This document shows positions 43,786 to 53,214 of a stretch of 64,000 bases of DNA, piece after piece. Origin of the DNA: an uncultured Lachnoclostridium sp. (lineage in GTDB: Bacteria > Bacillota > Clostridia > Lachnospirales > Lachnospiraceae); the NCBI GenBank assembly GCA_944376715.1, contig CALWDO010000003.1, forward strand, positions 114,608 through 178,607, given 5' to 3'. Position 1 is the stretch's first letter; every line of letters starts with the position of its first letter. Below the pieces are notes generated by a model. That model searched no databases. It saw only the letters and a list, made by a program, of their open reading frames with translations, and was not told where the DNA came from. Position numbers and translations under genes: made by a program.

Positions 43786-44467
43786 TGAAATAATACCCTA
43801 CTCCCCACTTCGTATGTACATATTTGGGTTCGCTGGGATTCTGTTCAATCTTCTCACGCAGGCGGCGGATATGAACGTCCACGGTCCGTACGTCGCCCGG
43901 ATAGTCATACCCCCATACCGCATTGAGCAGATGATCCCGGCTGTAGACTTTATTGGGATTCAGCGCCATAAGTTCCAGCAGATCGAACTCCTTCGCCGTC
44001 AGATTAATCTCCTTCCCTCCGATGGTCAGGCGGCGGCTGTCGCAGTCCATATGCAGGTCTCCCTTGTCAATCACACGGCTGGGCTCTTTTTCCGGAGCTT
44101 TTTTCCTGGTACGGCGGATGATGGCCTTGATCCTGGCCTTCACCTCCAGAATGTTGAACGGCTTTGTAATATAATCATCCGCGCCGTATTCCAGCCCGAG
44201 GATCTTGTCCATATCGTCCCCTTTTGCCGTCAGCATCACCACCGGGACATTGGAAAACTCCCTGATCTGCTGGCAGACCTCAAATCCTGTCAGCTTGGGC
44301 AGCATCACATCCAGCAGGATAATGTCGTACTCTTTCGCGCGCACCATCTCCAGGGCCTCTTCTCCGTCATACGCGCAGTCTACTTCCATCCCGTCCTGCT
44401 CCAGACTGAACCGGATGCCTTTTACGATTAATTTCTCATCATCTACTACCAATACTTTCTGTGCCAT
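43778..44467 (-). CDS. OmpR/PhoB-family response regulator
   Basis: 229 residues. Receiver domain with phospho-acceptor Asp in DIILLDVMLP, acidic pocket VVDDEKL and Lys in YITKPFNILEVKA; C-terminal winged helix with RDHLLNAVWGYDYPGDVRTVDVHIRRLREK. It pairs with the histidine kinase just downstream. WalR/PhoP-like, but the regulon cannot be read from here. It is nine bases after the comEA stop, so it may be co-transcribed with comEA. Confidence 0.95.
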   Translation of the reverse strand: MAQKVLVVDDEKLIVKGIRFSLEQDGMEVDCAYDGEEALEMVRAKEYDIILLDVMLPKLTGFEVCQQIREFSNVPVVMLTAKGDDMDKILGLEYGADDYITKPFNILEVKARIKAIIRRTRKKAPEKEPSRVIDKGDLHMDCDSRRLTIGGKEINLTAKEFDLLELMALNPNKVYSRDHLLNAVWGYDYPGDVRTVDVHIRRLREKIEQNPSEPKYVHTKWGVGYYFNA

Positions 44468-44475
44468 CTTTCACC

Positions 44476-44940
44476 TCAACGAACTACGATCTGATCCTGT
44501 ATCTTTGAAAAAATGCCTTCTTTGATACCGGGGATCAGCATGATCTCTTCAATGCTGACAAAAGAACCGTTCTGCTCCCGGAACTCGATGATCGCCGCCG
44601 CCCTCGTCTCGCCGATCCCGTTCAGCGTCATCAGTTCCTCCGCTCCGGCGGTATTAAGATCTATCCGCCCATCCTCCGGAATCGCTTCCTCCGGCTGCAT
44701 CTTTGTACTTTCTTCAGGGGGATCTCCCCCTTTCTGTTCCTGGAGCAGCGTGGCTCCATCCGCGTCAGATGTGTCTGAAGATTCCGGCATCAGATCATTG
44801 TCTTCCGCGCAGGCAAAGACCATCTCATCTTTACCCGGCAGCGAAAATCCGCAGAAAGACAGACCGCATCCCGTCAGGATTACGCACAGGGCGCCTGCCA
44901 GCATACCAAAGAGCGCATTTTTTCCGAACTTTATTTTCAT
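44476..44940 (-). CDS. comEA: ComEA-family helix-hairpin-helix DNA-binding protein
   Basis: 154 residues: an N-terminal signal/anchor (FGMLAGALCVILTGCGLSFC), a low-complexity acidic linker, and a C-terminal helix-hairpin-helix domain (RIDLNTAGAEELMTLNGIGE and FREQNGSFVSIEEIMLIPGI). ComEA holds DNA outside the membrane for the ComEC channel. The frame is open 32 codons further up, but the ATG at MKIKFGKN has AAGGAGAAG upstream. The order comEA, two-component system, GerMN, comEC is unusual. Confidence 0.9.
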   Translation of the reverse strand: MKIKFGKNALFGMLAGALCVILTGCGLSFCGFSLPGKDEMVFACAEDNDLMPESSDTSDADGATLLQEQKGGDPPEESTKMQPEEAIPEDGRIDLNTAGAEELMTLNGIGETRAAAIIEFREQNGSFVSIEEIMLIPGIKEGIFSKIQDQIVVR

Positions 44941-45019
44941 GCTCTTCTCCTTCCGAAGAAAAGCTTTCTGTGTCCAGTTTTTATTGTAACGGAGTTGAAC
45001 CGGAAACACAAGGGCTATC

Positions 45020-45454
45020 TTAGGTTTCCCATTCAAATAATATGACGCCGCCCACTGCCACCAGAAGTCCGATCAGTTTCCGCCAGGAAAACATTCCCTT
45101 ATCCAGGCCAAACAGTCCCAGAAGCTCCACCGCCCAGGAGACCGTAAGCTGGGCGATCACGATCAGCATGGTCGCCTTGGCGGGCCCCAGAGCGGACATG
45201 CTCTGGATCACTGTATAAGTGATGAAAGCGCCGAAAACACCTCCCAGAAGCATATATTTCGGCGTTACTCTCCCGATGGTCATCAGACTCTCCCTGTCAA
45301 ATACCGCCCAGATCGCCAGGCAGGCCAGAAGAGCGCTGAACTGTACCCAGGTGGCGGACACCCACACGCTGCTCTGTTTCGTCACCTCCGTATTAAATAC
45401 CCCCTGCAGGCTCATCAATGCTCCGGAAAGCAATGCGATAAAAAATCCGATCAT
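45020..45454 (-). CDS. YdcZ-family (DUF606) four-helix transporter
   Basis: 144-residue membrane protein with four to five helices, MIGFFIALLSGALMSLQGVF onwards, matching the YdcZ/DUF606 group of the DMT superfamily. Members often act as homo- or heterodimers for export of metabolites. The ATG lies inside the 3' arm of a hairpin at 45444-45500 and an AAAGGAGG site is in its loop, so expression may depend on RNA folding. Follows argD. Confidence 0.88.
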   Translation of the reverse strand: MIGFFIALLSGALMSLQGVFNTEVTKQSSVWVSATWVQFSALLACLAIWAVFDRESLMTIGRVTPKYMLLGGVFGAFITYTVIQSMSALGPAKATMLIVIAQLTVSWAVELLGLFGLDKGMFSWRKLIGLLVAVGGVILFEWET

Positions 45455-45500
45455 AGAGAAAACCTCCTTTTTACGAACATTTTCTCCCTATGATCGGATT
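45444..45500 (-). terminator. Hairpin after argD that overlaps the start codon of the YdcZ gene
   Basis: AATCCGATCATAG(G/A)GAGAAAA pairs with TTTTCTCTATGATCGGATT on the minus strand, followed by TTTT. The loop contains the ribosome site AAAGGAGG and the 3' arm contains the ATG of the next gene. It could end argD transcription and control YdcZ translation. Confidence 0.75.
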
Positions 45501-45513
45501 CTTATACACACGG

Positions 45514-46704
45514 TCAGAAGGACCGCTCCAGTTTTTCCACCATTTCATCCACATCTGTTTCCGTGATCACCAGCGGCGGCAGGAACCGCAGTACATTTGT
45601 CCCCGCCGTGATGACAAGAAGTCCCTGCTCCAGAGCGTGATTCACAATCTCTCCCACAGGTCTGCCGACCACTTCCAGTCCCTGGATCATGCCTTTTCCA
45701 CGACGCTGCGCCAGAAAATCATACTTTTCCACCAGCTCATCCAGTTTCCGGGTAAGATATGCCCCCACTTTCTGTACGTGCTCTGTTATATGCTCTTTCT
45801 CATAGATATCCAGTACCTTGCTCACAGCCGCGCACACCAGAGGGTTTCCCCCGTAAGTGGTGCCGTGATCTCCCGGAACCAGCGACGCTTCCGCGGCTTT
45901 CTTTCCAACCACGAACGCTCCCACCGGGACTCCGCACCCAAGAGCCTTCGCTACCGTCATCACATCCGGTTCCACACCGTATTCCTGCCATGCGAACATA
46001 TAACCTGTACGGCCCATGCCGCACTGGATCTCATCCAGGATCAGCAGAAGATCATGTTCGTCGCAGAGCGCCCTGACGCCGCGGAGGAATTCCTCCGACG
46101 CCACATAGATACCTCCCTCGCCCTGTATGGTCTCCAGGATAATCGCGCAGGTTTTATCTGTAATCTGTGCTTTCACGCTCTCCAGATCATTGTAGTCCGC
46201 AAAACGTACGCCGCCCACCAACGGCTCAAAAGGCGTGCGGTAAGCTTCCTTTCCGGTAACCGACAGCGCGCCCATACTCCGTCCGTGGAAAGAGTGGTTC
46301 ATGGCGATGATCTCATACCTTTCCGGCCCGTATTTTGTATAGGAATATTTCCTTGCTGCCTTCAGCGCGCCTTCAATGGCCTCCGTACCGCTGTTGGTAA
46401 AAAATACTTTTTCCAGTCCGCTGGCCCTGCGCACCTTTTGGGCCGCTTCCATCATGGGAACAGAATAGTACAGATTGGAAATGTGGGTCAGCTTATCCAC
46501 CTGAGCCTTCAGCGCTTCCGTATACTCCGGATTCCCATATCCCAGAGACTGTACTCCGATGCCCGCGGCAAAGTCCAGATACTCTTTTCCGTCCACATCA
46601 TAAAGACGCACGCCTTTTCCGTGATCCAGGACCACCGGATACCGGTTGTAAGTATGCAGAATATTTTCTTCCGCCTTCTCGATATATTCCTTTTCTTTAC
46701 TCAT
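45514..46704 (-). CDS. argD: Acetylornithine aminotransferase
   Basis: 396-residue PLP enzyme of arginine biosynthesis that transaminates N-acetylglutamate semialdehyde. Fold-type I signatures: [34 protein letters not shown] and the Schiff-base Lys in [12 protein letters not shown]. The frame extends nine codons upstream, but the ATG overlapping the argB stop by eight bases (GGAGG site) is the best start. Downstream a hairpin/terminator. Last arg gene of the minus-strand operon. Confidence 0.95.
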   Translation of the reverse strand: MSKEKEYIEKAEENILHTYNRYPVVLDHGKGVRLYDVDGKEYLDFAAGIGVQSLGYGNPEYTEALKAQVDKLTHISNLYYSVPMMEAAQKVRRASGLEKVFFTNSGTEAIEGALKAARKYSYTKYGPERYEIIAMNHSFHGRSMGALSVTGKEAYRTPFEPLVGGVRFADYNDLESVKAQITDKTCAIILETIQGEGGIYVASEEFLRGVRALCDEHDLLLILDEIQCGMGRTGYMFAWQEYGVEPDVMTVAKALGCGVPVGAFVVGKKAAEASLVPGDHGTTYGGNPLVCAAVSKVLDIYEKEHITEHVQKVGAYLTRKLDELVEKYDFLAQRRGKGMIQGLEVVGRPVGEIVNHALEQGLLVITAGTNVLRFLPPLVITETDVDEMVEKLERSF

Positions 46705-47593
46705 GATAATATTTTTCCTCCGAATCTCCAAGGATCGCCGTACCTACGCCCTTGTTGGAGAAAATCTCCAGCAGAAGACTGTGGCGGATCCTTCCGTCCA
46801 TAATATGCACTCTTGAAACGCCTGCCTCGATGGCGTCGATACAGTTGGAAAGTTTCGGCAGCATTCCGCCGCCGATGGTGCCGCTCTGAATCAGTTCCTT
46901 CGCCTCTCCCACATGGATCTCCGAAATCAGAGAATCCTTGTCGTCAAAATCCCGGTAAACGCCTTCGATATCCGTCAGGAACGCCAGCTTCTCCGCCTTC
47001 AGCGCTTTGGCGATGGCGCATGCCGCGTCGTCCGCGTTGATATTGTAAGTGTCGAAGCTGCCGTCCATGCCTACCGGACAGACGATCGGAAGAAAATCCT
47101 TTTCCAGAAGGTCGTAGAGAATCTTAGGATCTACTTCCGTGATCTCTCCTACATAGCCGATGTCATGCCCGTCGGCATATTTTTTCTCCACCTTCAGCAG
47201 GCCGCCGTCCTTTCCGCTGACTCCTACGGCTTTCACACCCAGCTGCTGCACCATGGACACCAGGCTTTTATTCACCCTGTTCAGGACCATCTCCGCGATC
47301 TCCATGGTCTCTTCATCGGTCACCCTCAGCCCGTTTATGAATTTCGCTTCTTTTCCAACCTTGTTCACCCACCTGCTGATCTCTTTTCCTCCGCCATGTA
47401 CGATGATCGGCTTGAAACCTACCAGTTTCAGCAGGGTCACATCGCTGATCACGCTCTTTTTCAGTTCTTCGTCCACCATGGCGCTTCCGCCGTATTTTAC
47501 TACGATGATCTTGCGGTTGAATCTCTGTATATAAGGAAGGGCCTCCACCAGTACGGCGGCCTTCTCCAGATAAGTTTCCATCTCTTCTCTCAT
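46697..47593 (-). CDS. argB: Acetylglutamate kinase
   Basis: 298 residues. Amino acid kinase fold with [20 protein letters not shown] (phosphate-binding Gly-rich loop), [12 protein letters not shown] and GIGGGM-type ends. The second step of arginine biosynthesis, usually feedback-inhibited by arginine. Located between argJ and argD. AAAGGAG site. Normal length. Confidence 0.96.
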   Translation of the reverse strand: MREEMETYLEKAAVLVEALPYIQRFNRKIIVVKYGGSAMVDEELKKSVISDVTLLKLVGFKPIIVHGGGKEISRWVNKVGKEAKFINGLRVTDEETMEIAEMVLNRVNKSLVSMVQQLGVKAVGVSGKDGGLLKVEKKYADGHDIGYVGEITEVDPKILYDLLEKDFLPIVCPVGMDGSFDTYNINADDAACAIAKALKAEKLAFLTDIEGVYRDFDDKDSLISEIHVGEAKELIQSGTIGGGMLPKLSNCIDAIEAGVSRVHIMDGRIRHSLLLEIFSNKGVGTAILGDSEEKYYHE

Positions 47594-47607
47594 TTCGTCA
47601 TGCTCCT

Positions 47608-48831
47608 TTAGCTCCTGTAATCTGCATTGATATTGACATACTCATGGGTCAGGTCGCATCCCCACGCCGTAGCGCTGCAGGTTCCCATCTTCATATCCGC
47701 AATGGCCGTCACATGGTCTTCGGAAAGGATCTTCGTCGCCTCTTCCTCACTGTAGCCTGTGGACACGCCATTCTCGATGATCTTCAGTTTCCCTGCCGCA
47801 CTCTCAAAATACAGGTCCACCTTTTCCGGATCAAACTGTACGCCCGAGTATCCCAGCGCGCACAGGATCCGGCCCCAGTTGGCGTCATGTCCGTATATTG
47901 CCGCCTTCGTCAGGCTGGACGTGATCACGGACTTGCTCAGAGTCACGGCGTCCGCCTTGCTGGCTGCTCCCACTACTTTCACTTCAAACAGGCAGGTTGC
48001 TCCTTCCCCGTCGCCGGCAATCTTCTTCGCCAGCTCCGTATTTACATAATGAAGCGCTTCCTTAAATGCCTGATAATTCTCATCCTCCCGGTCGATAACC
48101 GGATTCTTTGCCATACCGTTGGCCAGCAGCAGCACGGTATCATTAGTCGAAGTATCTCCGTCCACCGATACCATGTTGTAGGTATCCTGTACATCTTCGC
48201 TCAGCGCCTTCTGGAGCAGTTCTTTTGTGATCGCCGCGTCCGTCGTCACAAAAGAAAGCATTGTACACATATTGGGATGAATCATGCCGGAACCCTTGCA
48301 CATGCCTCCCACCGTCACATCTTTATCTCCTATCCGGATCCGGGCCGCCGCATATTTGGGCTTTGTATCCGTGGTCATGATCGCCTTCGCCGCTTCCAGC
48401 CCTGCTTCCTCTGTGGAAGCCTTGCTTTCTGCCAGAAGGCTGATGCCTTTTACGATGCGGTCTATCGGGAGCTGCATGCCGATCACGCCTGTGGACGCCA
48501 CCAGAACGGAGCCCTCCGGGACACCAAGCGCTTTCGCCGCGGCGTCGGATGTTTCTTTACAGTAACCGTATCCTTCCGCACCCGTACAGGCATTGGCGAT
48601 ACCGGAATTGATCACCACAGCCCTGGCTTCCTCTCCGTGGTAAACGATCTCCTGATCCCACTTCACCGGCGCGGCTTTTACCACATTCGTCGTAAACGTC
48701 CCCGCAGCGACGCAGGGAACCTGGCTGTACACCAGCGCCATATCCTTTCTGTCTTTATACTTGATCTGCGCTTCTGCAGCCGCCGCTTCAAACCCTTTGG
48801 CAGCCGTCACGCCTCCGGCGATGATCTCCAT
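47608..48831 (-). CDS. argJ: Bifunctional ornithine acetyltransferase / N-acetylglutamate synthase
   Basis: 407-residue ArgJ that cleaves itself to alpha and beta chains and recycles the acetyl group from N-acetylornithine to glutamate. The self-cleavage site is at the HPNMCTMLS motif, with Thr 190 as the new N-terminal nucleophile; most ArgJ have Ala before that Thr where this one has Cys. [14 protein letters not shown] is also typical. Overlaps no neighbour; GNAT gene upstream and argB downstream. Confidence 0.95.
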   Translation of the reverse strand: MEIIAGGVTAAKGFEAAAAEAQIKYKDRKDMALVYSQVPCVAAGTFTTNVVKAAPVKWDQEIVYHGEEARAVVINSGIANACTGAEGYGYCKETSDAAAKALGVPEGSVLVASTGVIGMQLPIDRIVKGISLLAESKASTEEAGLEAAKAIMTTDTKPKYAAARIRIGDKDVTVGGMCKGSGMIHPNMCTMLSFVTTDAAITKELLQKALSEDVQDTYNMVSVDGDTSTNDTVLLLANGMAKNPVIDREDENYQAFKEALHYVNTELAKKIAGDGEGATCLFEVKVVGAASKADAVTLSKSVITSSLTKAAIYGHDANWGRILCALGYSGVQFDPEKVDLYFESAAGKLKIIENGVSTGYSEEEATKILSEDHVTAIADMKMGTCSATAWGCDLTHEYVNINADYRS

Positions 48832-48833
48832 AT

Positions 48834-49292
48834 CTACTCCTCCTCGATAAATGCCGTGATATTTTCCTTATTTAATATGAAATCATAATAGTTCAAATCT
48901 TCCCGTTCCGTCCATCCGATCCGGTTCCAGAATGCGTTCCCGATATCATTTCTTGTAAATGCGATCAGACTGACATTGGTGATCTGCTCCTCCTGCAGCG
49001 CCTTCATGCATGCCACCACCATAGCTTTTCCCACTCCATGTCTGCGGTATCCTTTCCGCACGCATACATGATAGAGACATCCTCTTCTCCCATCATGTCC
49101 GCAGAGAATCGCTCCGATCAGCTTATCCCCGTCCCACGCGGTCATACTGGTGGTAGGATTTCTCTTCAGGAAACGGGCGATCCCCTCTCTGGAATCATCC
49201 ATGCTGCGCAGTCCGAATCCTCCGATCGTCTTCCACAGCGCGTATACCTTGTCATAATCCTCAATCGTCATGACCCGTATATCCATATCCAT
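48834..49292 (-). CDS. GNAT-family N-acetyltransferase
   Basis: 152 residues with a GNAT fold: acetyl-CoA-binding motif VCVRKGYRRHGVGKAMVVAC and a C-terminal FWNRIGWTEREDLNYYDFIL. It lies between argC and argJ, two bases from argJ and 26 from argC, so it is part of the arg operon. Since ArgJ already makes N-acetylglutamate, this could be an extra ArgA-like synthase or an unrelated acetyltransferase; sequence alone does not decide. Confidence 0.85.
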   Translation of the reverse strand: MDMDIRVMTIEDYDKVYALWKTIGGFGLRSMDDSREGIARFLKRNPTTSMTAWDGDKLIGAILCGHDGRRGCLYHVCVRKGYRRHGVGKAMVVACMKALQEEQITNVSLIAFTRNDIGNAFWNRIGWTEREDLNYYDFILNKENITAFIEEE

Positions 49293-49318
49293 CGTTTTCT
49301 CTGTCCTTCCCTGCCTGT

Positions 49319-50359
49319 TTACGGGAACAGCGGAGCCATCCTAAGTCCCTCCGCCTCATCCAGCCCAAATACCAGGTTCATATTCTGCACAGCCTGTCCG
49401 GCCGCGCCTTTTACCAGATTGTCCATGGCTCCCATCATGACGATGCGCTTCGTCCTGGGATCAATCTTAAATCCCACATCTACATAATTGCTGCCTTCCA
49501 CCCACCGGGTCTGAGGGCACACATCCTGGTCCAGCACGCGGACAAACTGTTCCTTATCATAGTAGCGGTCATAGACTGCTTTTACTTCTTCCCAGGTTAC
49601 TTCTTTCTTCAAAGAAGCATAGGCAGTCACAAGAATCCCTCTCTGCATGGGTACCAGATGCGGGGTAAAACTGATCGTCACCGGTTCTCCTGCCGCCAGC
49701 GACAGCTCCTGTTCGATCTCCGGCGTGTGACGGTGAGTCGCCACTCCGTATGCCTTGATGTTCTCATTAACTTCGCAGAACAGATTATCTACCTTTGCGC
49801 CCCGTCCTGCTCCGGAAGTACCGGATTTGGCGTCAATAATCACGGTGGACGGATCGATCAGCCCTTCTTTCAGCATAGGATAAACGGACAGGATACTGCA
49901 GGTGGGATAGCATCCAGGGTTCGCCACCAGACGCGCTTTTTTCACCGCTTCCCGGTTGATCTCGCAGAGTCCGTATACCGCTTCATCCAGATACTGCTTT
50001 GCCTTATGCTCGATCCCGTACCATGCCTCATAGACTCCGGCGTCTTTAATGCGGAAGTCTGCGCTCAGATCGATCACCTTTACCTTATTTAATATATCGT
50101 CGTTCACCAGCGACGCGCACAGGCCCTGGGGCGTGGCAGTGAAGATCACATCCACCTGCTTCGCCATCGCTTCCATATTGTCATCCAGACACCGGTCGTC
50201 CACCAGCTGAAACATATTCTGATATACTTTTGCGTACTTCTGATCCACATAACTCCTGGAGCCGTACCATTTGATCTCGGCCTCCTTATGTCCCAGCAGG
50301 AGACGAACCAGTTCCCCTCCGGCATAGCCGGTGGCTCCGATGATTCCAACTTTTATCAT
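49319..50359 (-). CDS. argC: N-acetyl-gamma-glutamyl-phosphate reductase
   Basis: 346 residues. N-terminal NADP-binding fold (VGIIGATGYAGGELVRLL), catalytic Cys 150 in VANPGCYPT, and HRHTPEIEQEL. Third step of arginine biosynthesis. First gene of the minus-strand arg operon; AAAGAGG site. Divergent from argG across a 265-base regulatory region. Confidence 0.96.
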   Translation of the reverse strand: MIKVGIIGATGYAGGELVRLLLGHKEAEIKWYGSRSYVDQKYAKVYQNMFQLVDDRCLDDNMEAMAKQVDVIFTATPQGLCASLVNDDILNKVKVIDLSADFRIKDAGVYEAWYGIEHKAKQYLDEAVYGLCEINREAVKKARLVANPGCYPTCSILSVYPMLKEGLIDPSTVIIDAKSGTSGAGRGAKVDNLFCEVNENIKAYGVATHRHTPEIEQELSLAAGEPVTISFTPHLVPMQRGILVTAYASLKKEVTWEEVKAVYDRYYDKEQFVRVLDQDVCPQTRWVEGSNYVDVGFKIDPRTKRIVMMGAMDNLVKGAAGQAVQNMNLVFGLDEAEGLRMAPLFP

Positions 50360-50476
50360 AATCTTTTCCTCTTTTCTGATCTGTACTGAAAACTAATTCC
50401 CATCATATAACAAACAGAAGCCGAAGTAAATACCTCCGCCCTGTTTTTTTGCATGTTTTTTCGCTTTACTCGCATA

Positions 50477-50505
50477 ATTATACATTTATCATTGAATTTA
50501 TGCAA
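50477..50505 (-). promoter_or_regulatory. Promoter of argC operon, overlapping ARG-box-like sequence
   Basis: TTGCAT and TATAAT boxes 17 bases apart on the minus strand. The spacer and -35 area read TGCATAAATTCA, near the ARG box pattern (TGAAT...ATTCA) bound by ArgR/AhrC. Pattern match only. Confidence 0.6.
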
Positions 50506-50547
50506 TATATTTTTATAAAAAATCGTTTATGTTGCATATTTTTTCAC

Positions 50548-50576
50548 TTGCATTCCATCTGCACATGTTGTATAGT
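50548..50576 (+). promoter_or_regulatory. Promoter of argG
   Basis: TTGCAT and TATAGT boxes 17 bases apart on the plus strand. A repeated TGCAT pair (TTGCATATTTTTTCACTTGCAT) lies over the -35 box and may be an ArgR site. Confidence 0.6.
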
Positions 50577-50624
50577 AATAGGCAGTGAAGCCATTAAGAG
50601 AATGTTACAGAGGAGAATTGATTT

Positions 50625-51851
50625 ATGAAAGAAAAAGTAGTTCTTGCTTATTCCGGCGGACTGGATACCACCGCCATCATCCCCTGGCTGAAAGAGAACT
50701 TCGGCTACGAAGTTATCTGCTGCTGCGTAGACTGCGGCCAGGGCAACGAGCTGGACGGACTGGACGAAAGAGCAAAAATGTCCGGCGCGGCTAAATTATA
50801 CATCGAAGACATCACCGACGATTTTGCTGAGAATTATATTATGCCCTGCGTGCAGGCGAACGCCGTATATGAGAACAAATATCTGCTGGGAACTTCCATG
50901 GCGCGTCCGGCAATCGCCAAAAAACTGGTGGAGATCGCCCGCAAGGAAGGCGCTTCCGCTATCTGCCACGGAGCAACCGGAAAAGGAAACGACCAGATCC
51001 GTTTCGAGCTGAGCATCAAAGCGCTGGCTCCGGACCTGAAGATCATCGCTCCCTGGAGAATGACCGACGTCTGGACCATGCAGTCCAGAGAGGACGAGAT
51101 CGAATACTGCAAAAAGCATGGAATCGACCTTCCCTTTGACCACAGCCACAGCTATAGCCGTGACCGCAACTTATGGCATATCAGCCATGAAGGTCTGGAG
51201 CTGGAGGACCCGGCCAACGAGCCAAACTATGACCACATGCTGGTGCTGGGCGTGACTCCGGAAAAAGCTCCGGATGAAGACGAGTACGTCACCATGACCT
51301 TTGAAAAAGGTATTCCCACTTCCATCAACGGAAAAGCGATGAAAGTGGCCGACATTATCCGCGAGCTGAACCGTCTGGGCGGAAAGCACGGCATCGGTAT
51401 CGTAGATATCGTAGAAAACCGCGTGGTAGGCATGAAATCCCGCGGCGTGTACGAGACTCCGGGCGGAACGATCCTGATGGAAGCGCATCAGCAGCTGGAA
51501 GAGCTGATCCTGGACCGCGCTACTATGGAAGTGAAAAAAGACATGGGCAATAAGATGGCTCAGATCGTATATGAAGGAAAATGGTTCACTCCGCTCCGCG
51601 AAGCTGTGCAGGCGTTTGTGACCAGTACCCAGGAGTATGTGACCGGCGAAGTAAAATTCAAGCTCTACAAGGGCAACATCATCAAAGCCGGCACCACTTC
51701 TCCGTACAGCCTGTATAACGAATCTCTGGCTTCCTTCACCACCGGAGATATGTACGACCATCACGACGCCAGCGGTTTCATCACTCTGTTCGGACTTCCG
51801 CTGAAGGTCCGCGCCATGAAGCTGGCGGAAGCCAAGAAAAATCAGAATTAA
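50625..51851 (+). CDS. argG: Argininosuccinate synthase
   Basis: 408 residues. Adenylation P-loop VLAYSGGLDTT at the N-terminus; citrulline/aspartate-binding segments CHGATGKGNDQIRFEL and ESLASFTTGD. Joins citrulline and aspartate with ATP. The only arg gene on the plus strand here; argH is not in the window. AGAGGAG site. Ends at a terminator shared with the convergent MFS gene. Confidence 0.97.
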   Translation: MKEKVVLAYSGGLDTTAIIPWLKENFGYEVICCCVDCGQGNELDGLDERAKMSGAAKLYIEDITDDFAENYIMPCVQANAVYENKYLLGTSMARPAIAKKLVEIARKEGASAICHGATGKGNDQIRFELSIKALAPDLKIIAPWRMTDVWTMQSREDEIEYCKKHGIDLPFDHSHSYSRDRNLWHISHEGLELEDPANEPNYDHMLVLGVTPEKAPDEDEYVTMTFEKGIPTSINGKAMKVADIIRELNRLGGKHGIGIVDIVENRVVGMKSRGVYETPGGTILMEAHQQLEELILDRATMEVKKDMGNKMAQIVYEGKWFTPLREAVQAFVTSTQEYVTGEVKFKLYKGNIIKAGTTSPYSLYNESLASFTTGDMYDHHDASGFITLFGLPLKVRAMKLAEAKKNQN

Positions 51852-51862
51852 ATAGTATCTAA

Positions 51863-51915
51863 AAGCAGGATGGGTCTGTCTCACTAAACAGTCGGCAAGA
51901 TGACCCATCCTGTTT
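51863..51915. terminator. Terminator between argG and the MFS gene
   Basis: Stem CAGGATGGGTC / GACCCATCCTG with a 25-base loop and T run on the plus strand. A long loop, so medium strength. Confidence 0.65.
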
Positions 51916-51919
51916 CCGT

Positions 51920-53092
51920 TCAGCTTTCATACACCTTTCTCAGCATTTTTTCATGCATAAATATCATAAGGGCCAGGATCAACAGTAAATACAGCGGCAA
52001 AAGCGCGGCGCTGATGTGATCGGCGATCAGGCCGAATACCGGCGGCATCAGGCAGGTCCCCACATAAGCGGAAGCCATCTGAACACCGATCATAGCCTGT
52101 GATTTTCCGACACCAAAATGTTCCGGAGTGGAATGTATGATAGACGGATAAACAGGGGCGCATCCCAGACCGATCAATATAAGGCCCAACAAAGCACACA
52201 TATTTCCCAACGGAAAAGCCAGAAATATAATACCTGATAAGATTAATCCCTGTCCCAGACGGATCATCTGAATATCATGAAGCCGCAATGTCAAAAATCC
52301 GCTGAAGGCCCTGCCAACCGTGATTCCGACAAAAAACAGTCCGGCGAAACCGGCCGCCGTATCGGCCGATAATCCATGGTACAGCACCAGATAACTGCTG
52401 GCCCATAGACCGGCCGTCTGCTCCAAAGCACAATAACAGAAAAATGCCGCCATCACTTCTTTGGCCCCAGGAATACGGACGATCTCTCCCAGAGAAAGAG
52501 GTTTTGTTTTTTTCTCATTTTGAGACGCGTCTTCCTTTGGCCTCCGTTTGCCGTCCCAAAGAGGCAGGCTGAGAAAAAGGATTACTGTCAGGGCGATCTG
52601 AAGAACCGCGATGGAACGGTATCCCATATTCCATCCCTGCCCGCCGGACAGGGCGTATCCCATCACATACGGTCCCAATGACGCGCCGACTCCCCACATA
52701 CAATGCAGCCAGCTCATATGTCTGCTCTCGTAGTGAAGCGCCACATAGTTATTTAATGACGCGTCAACGCTTCCGGCCCCCAGTCCGTAAGGAACTGCCT
52801 ACAAACACAGCGCCGCGTAAGAATGGCTGACAGAAAACCCGAACAAAGCGGCCGCTGTCATCAGTACACTGAATGCCGTGACTTTTCCGGTTCCGTATCT
52901 TCCGGTAAGCCTGTCGCTCTGCAGGCTGGAAATAACAGTGCCAACCGCAATAATCATAGAGATTCCGCCCGCGTAGGAAACCGGTACAGAAAGTTCCTGA
53001 TACATGGCGGGCCATGCGGAACCCAGCAGGGAATCCGGAAGTCCCAGGCTGATAAAAGCCAGATAAATAACAGCCAATAATAACTGAAACAT
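51920..53092 (-). pseudogene. MFS transporter interrupted by an in-frame TAG
   Basis: 391 codons of one frame encode a full MFS permease: N-terminal half MFQLLLAVIYLAFISLGLPD with SLLGSAWPAMYQEL, A loop SDRLTGRYGTGKVT, and C-terminal helices up to MIFMHEKMLRKVYES. A TAG at 52799-52801 follows SHSYAALCL; the frame continues at once with AVPYGLGAGSVDASLNNYV, the normal helix. The C-terminal part has no ribosome site of its own. Good CAGGAGG site before the first ATG. Either a recent nonsense mutation or a sequence error; it is divergent from an AraC regulator. Confidence 0.85.
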
Positions 53093-53214
53093 TATGTTTT
53101 CCTCCTGAATTTTATCTATCAGAAGAATACCGTCAAACAGGAGTTGATACAAGTTCTATTTGGTCATATAATATAACAAAACCGCCAAAACAGCAGAAAA
53201 AGGAGTTAAATTTC

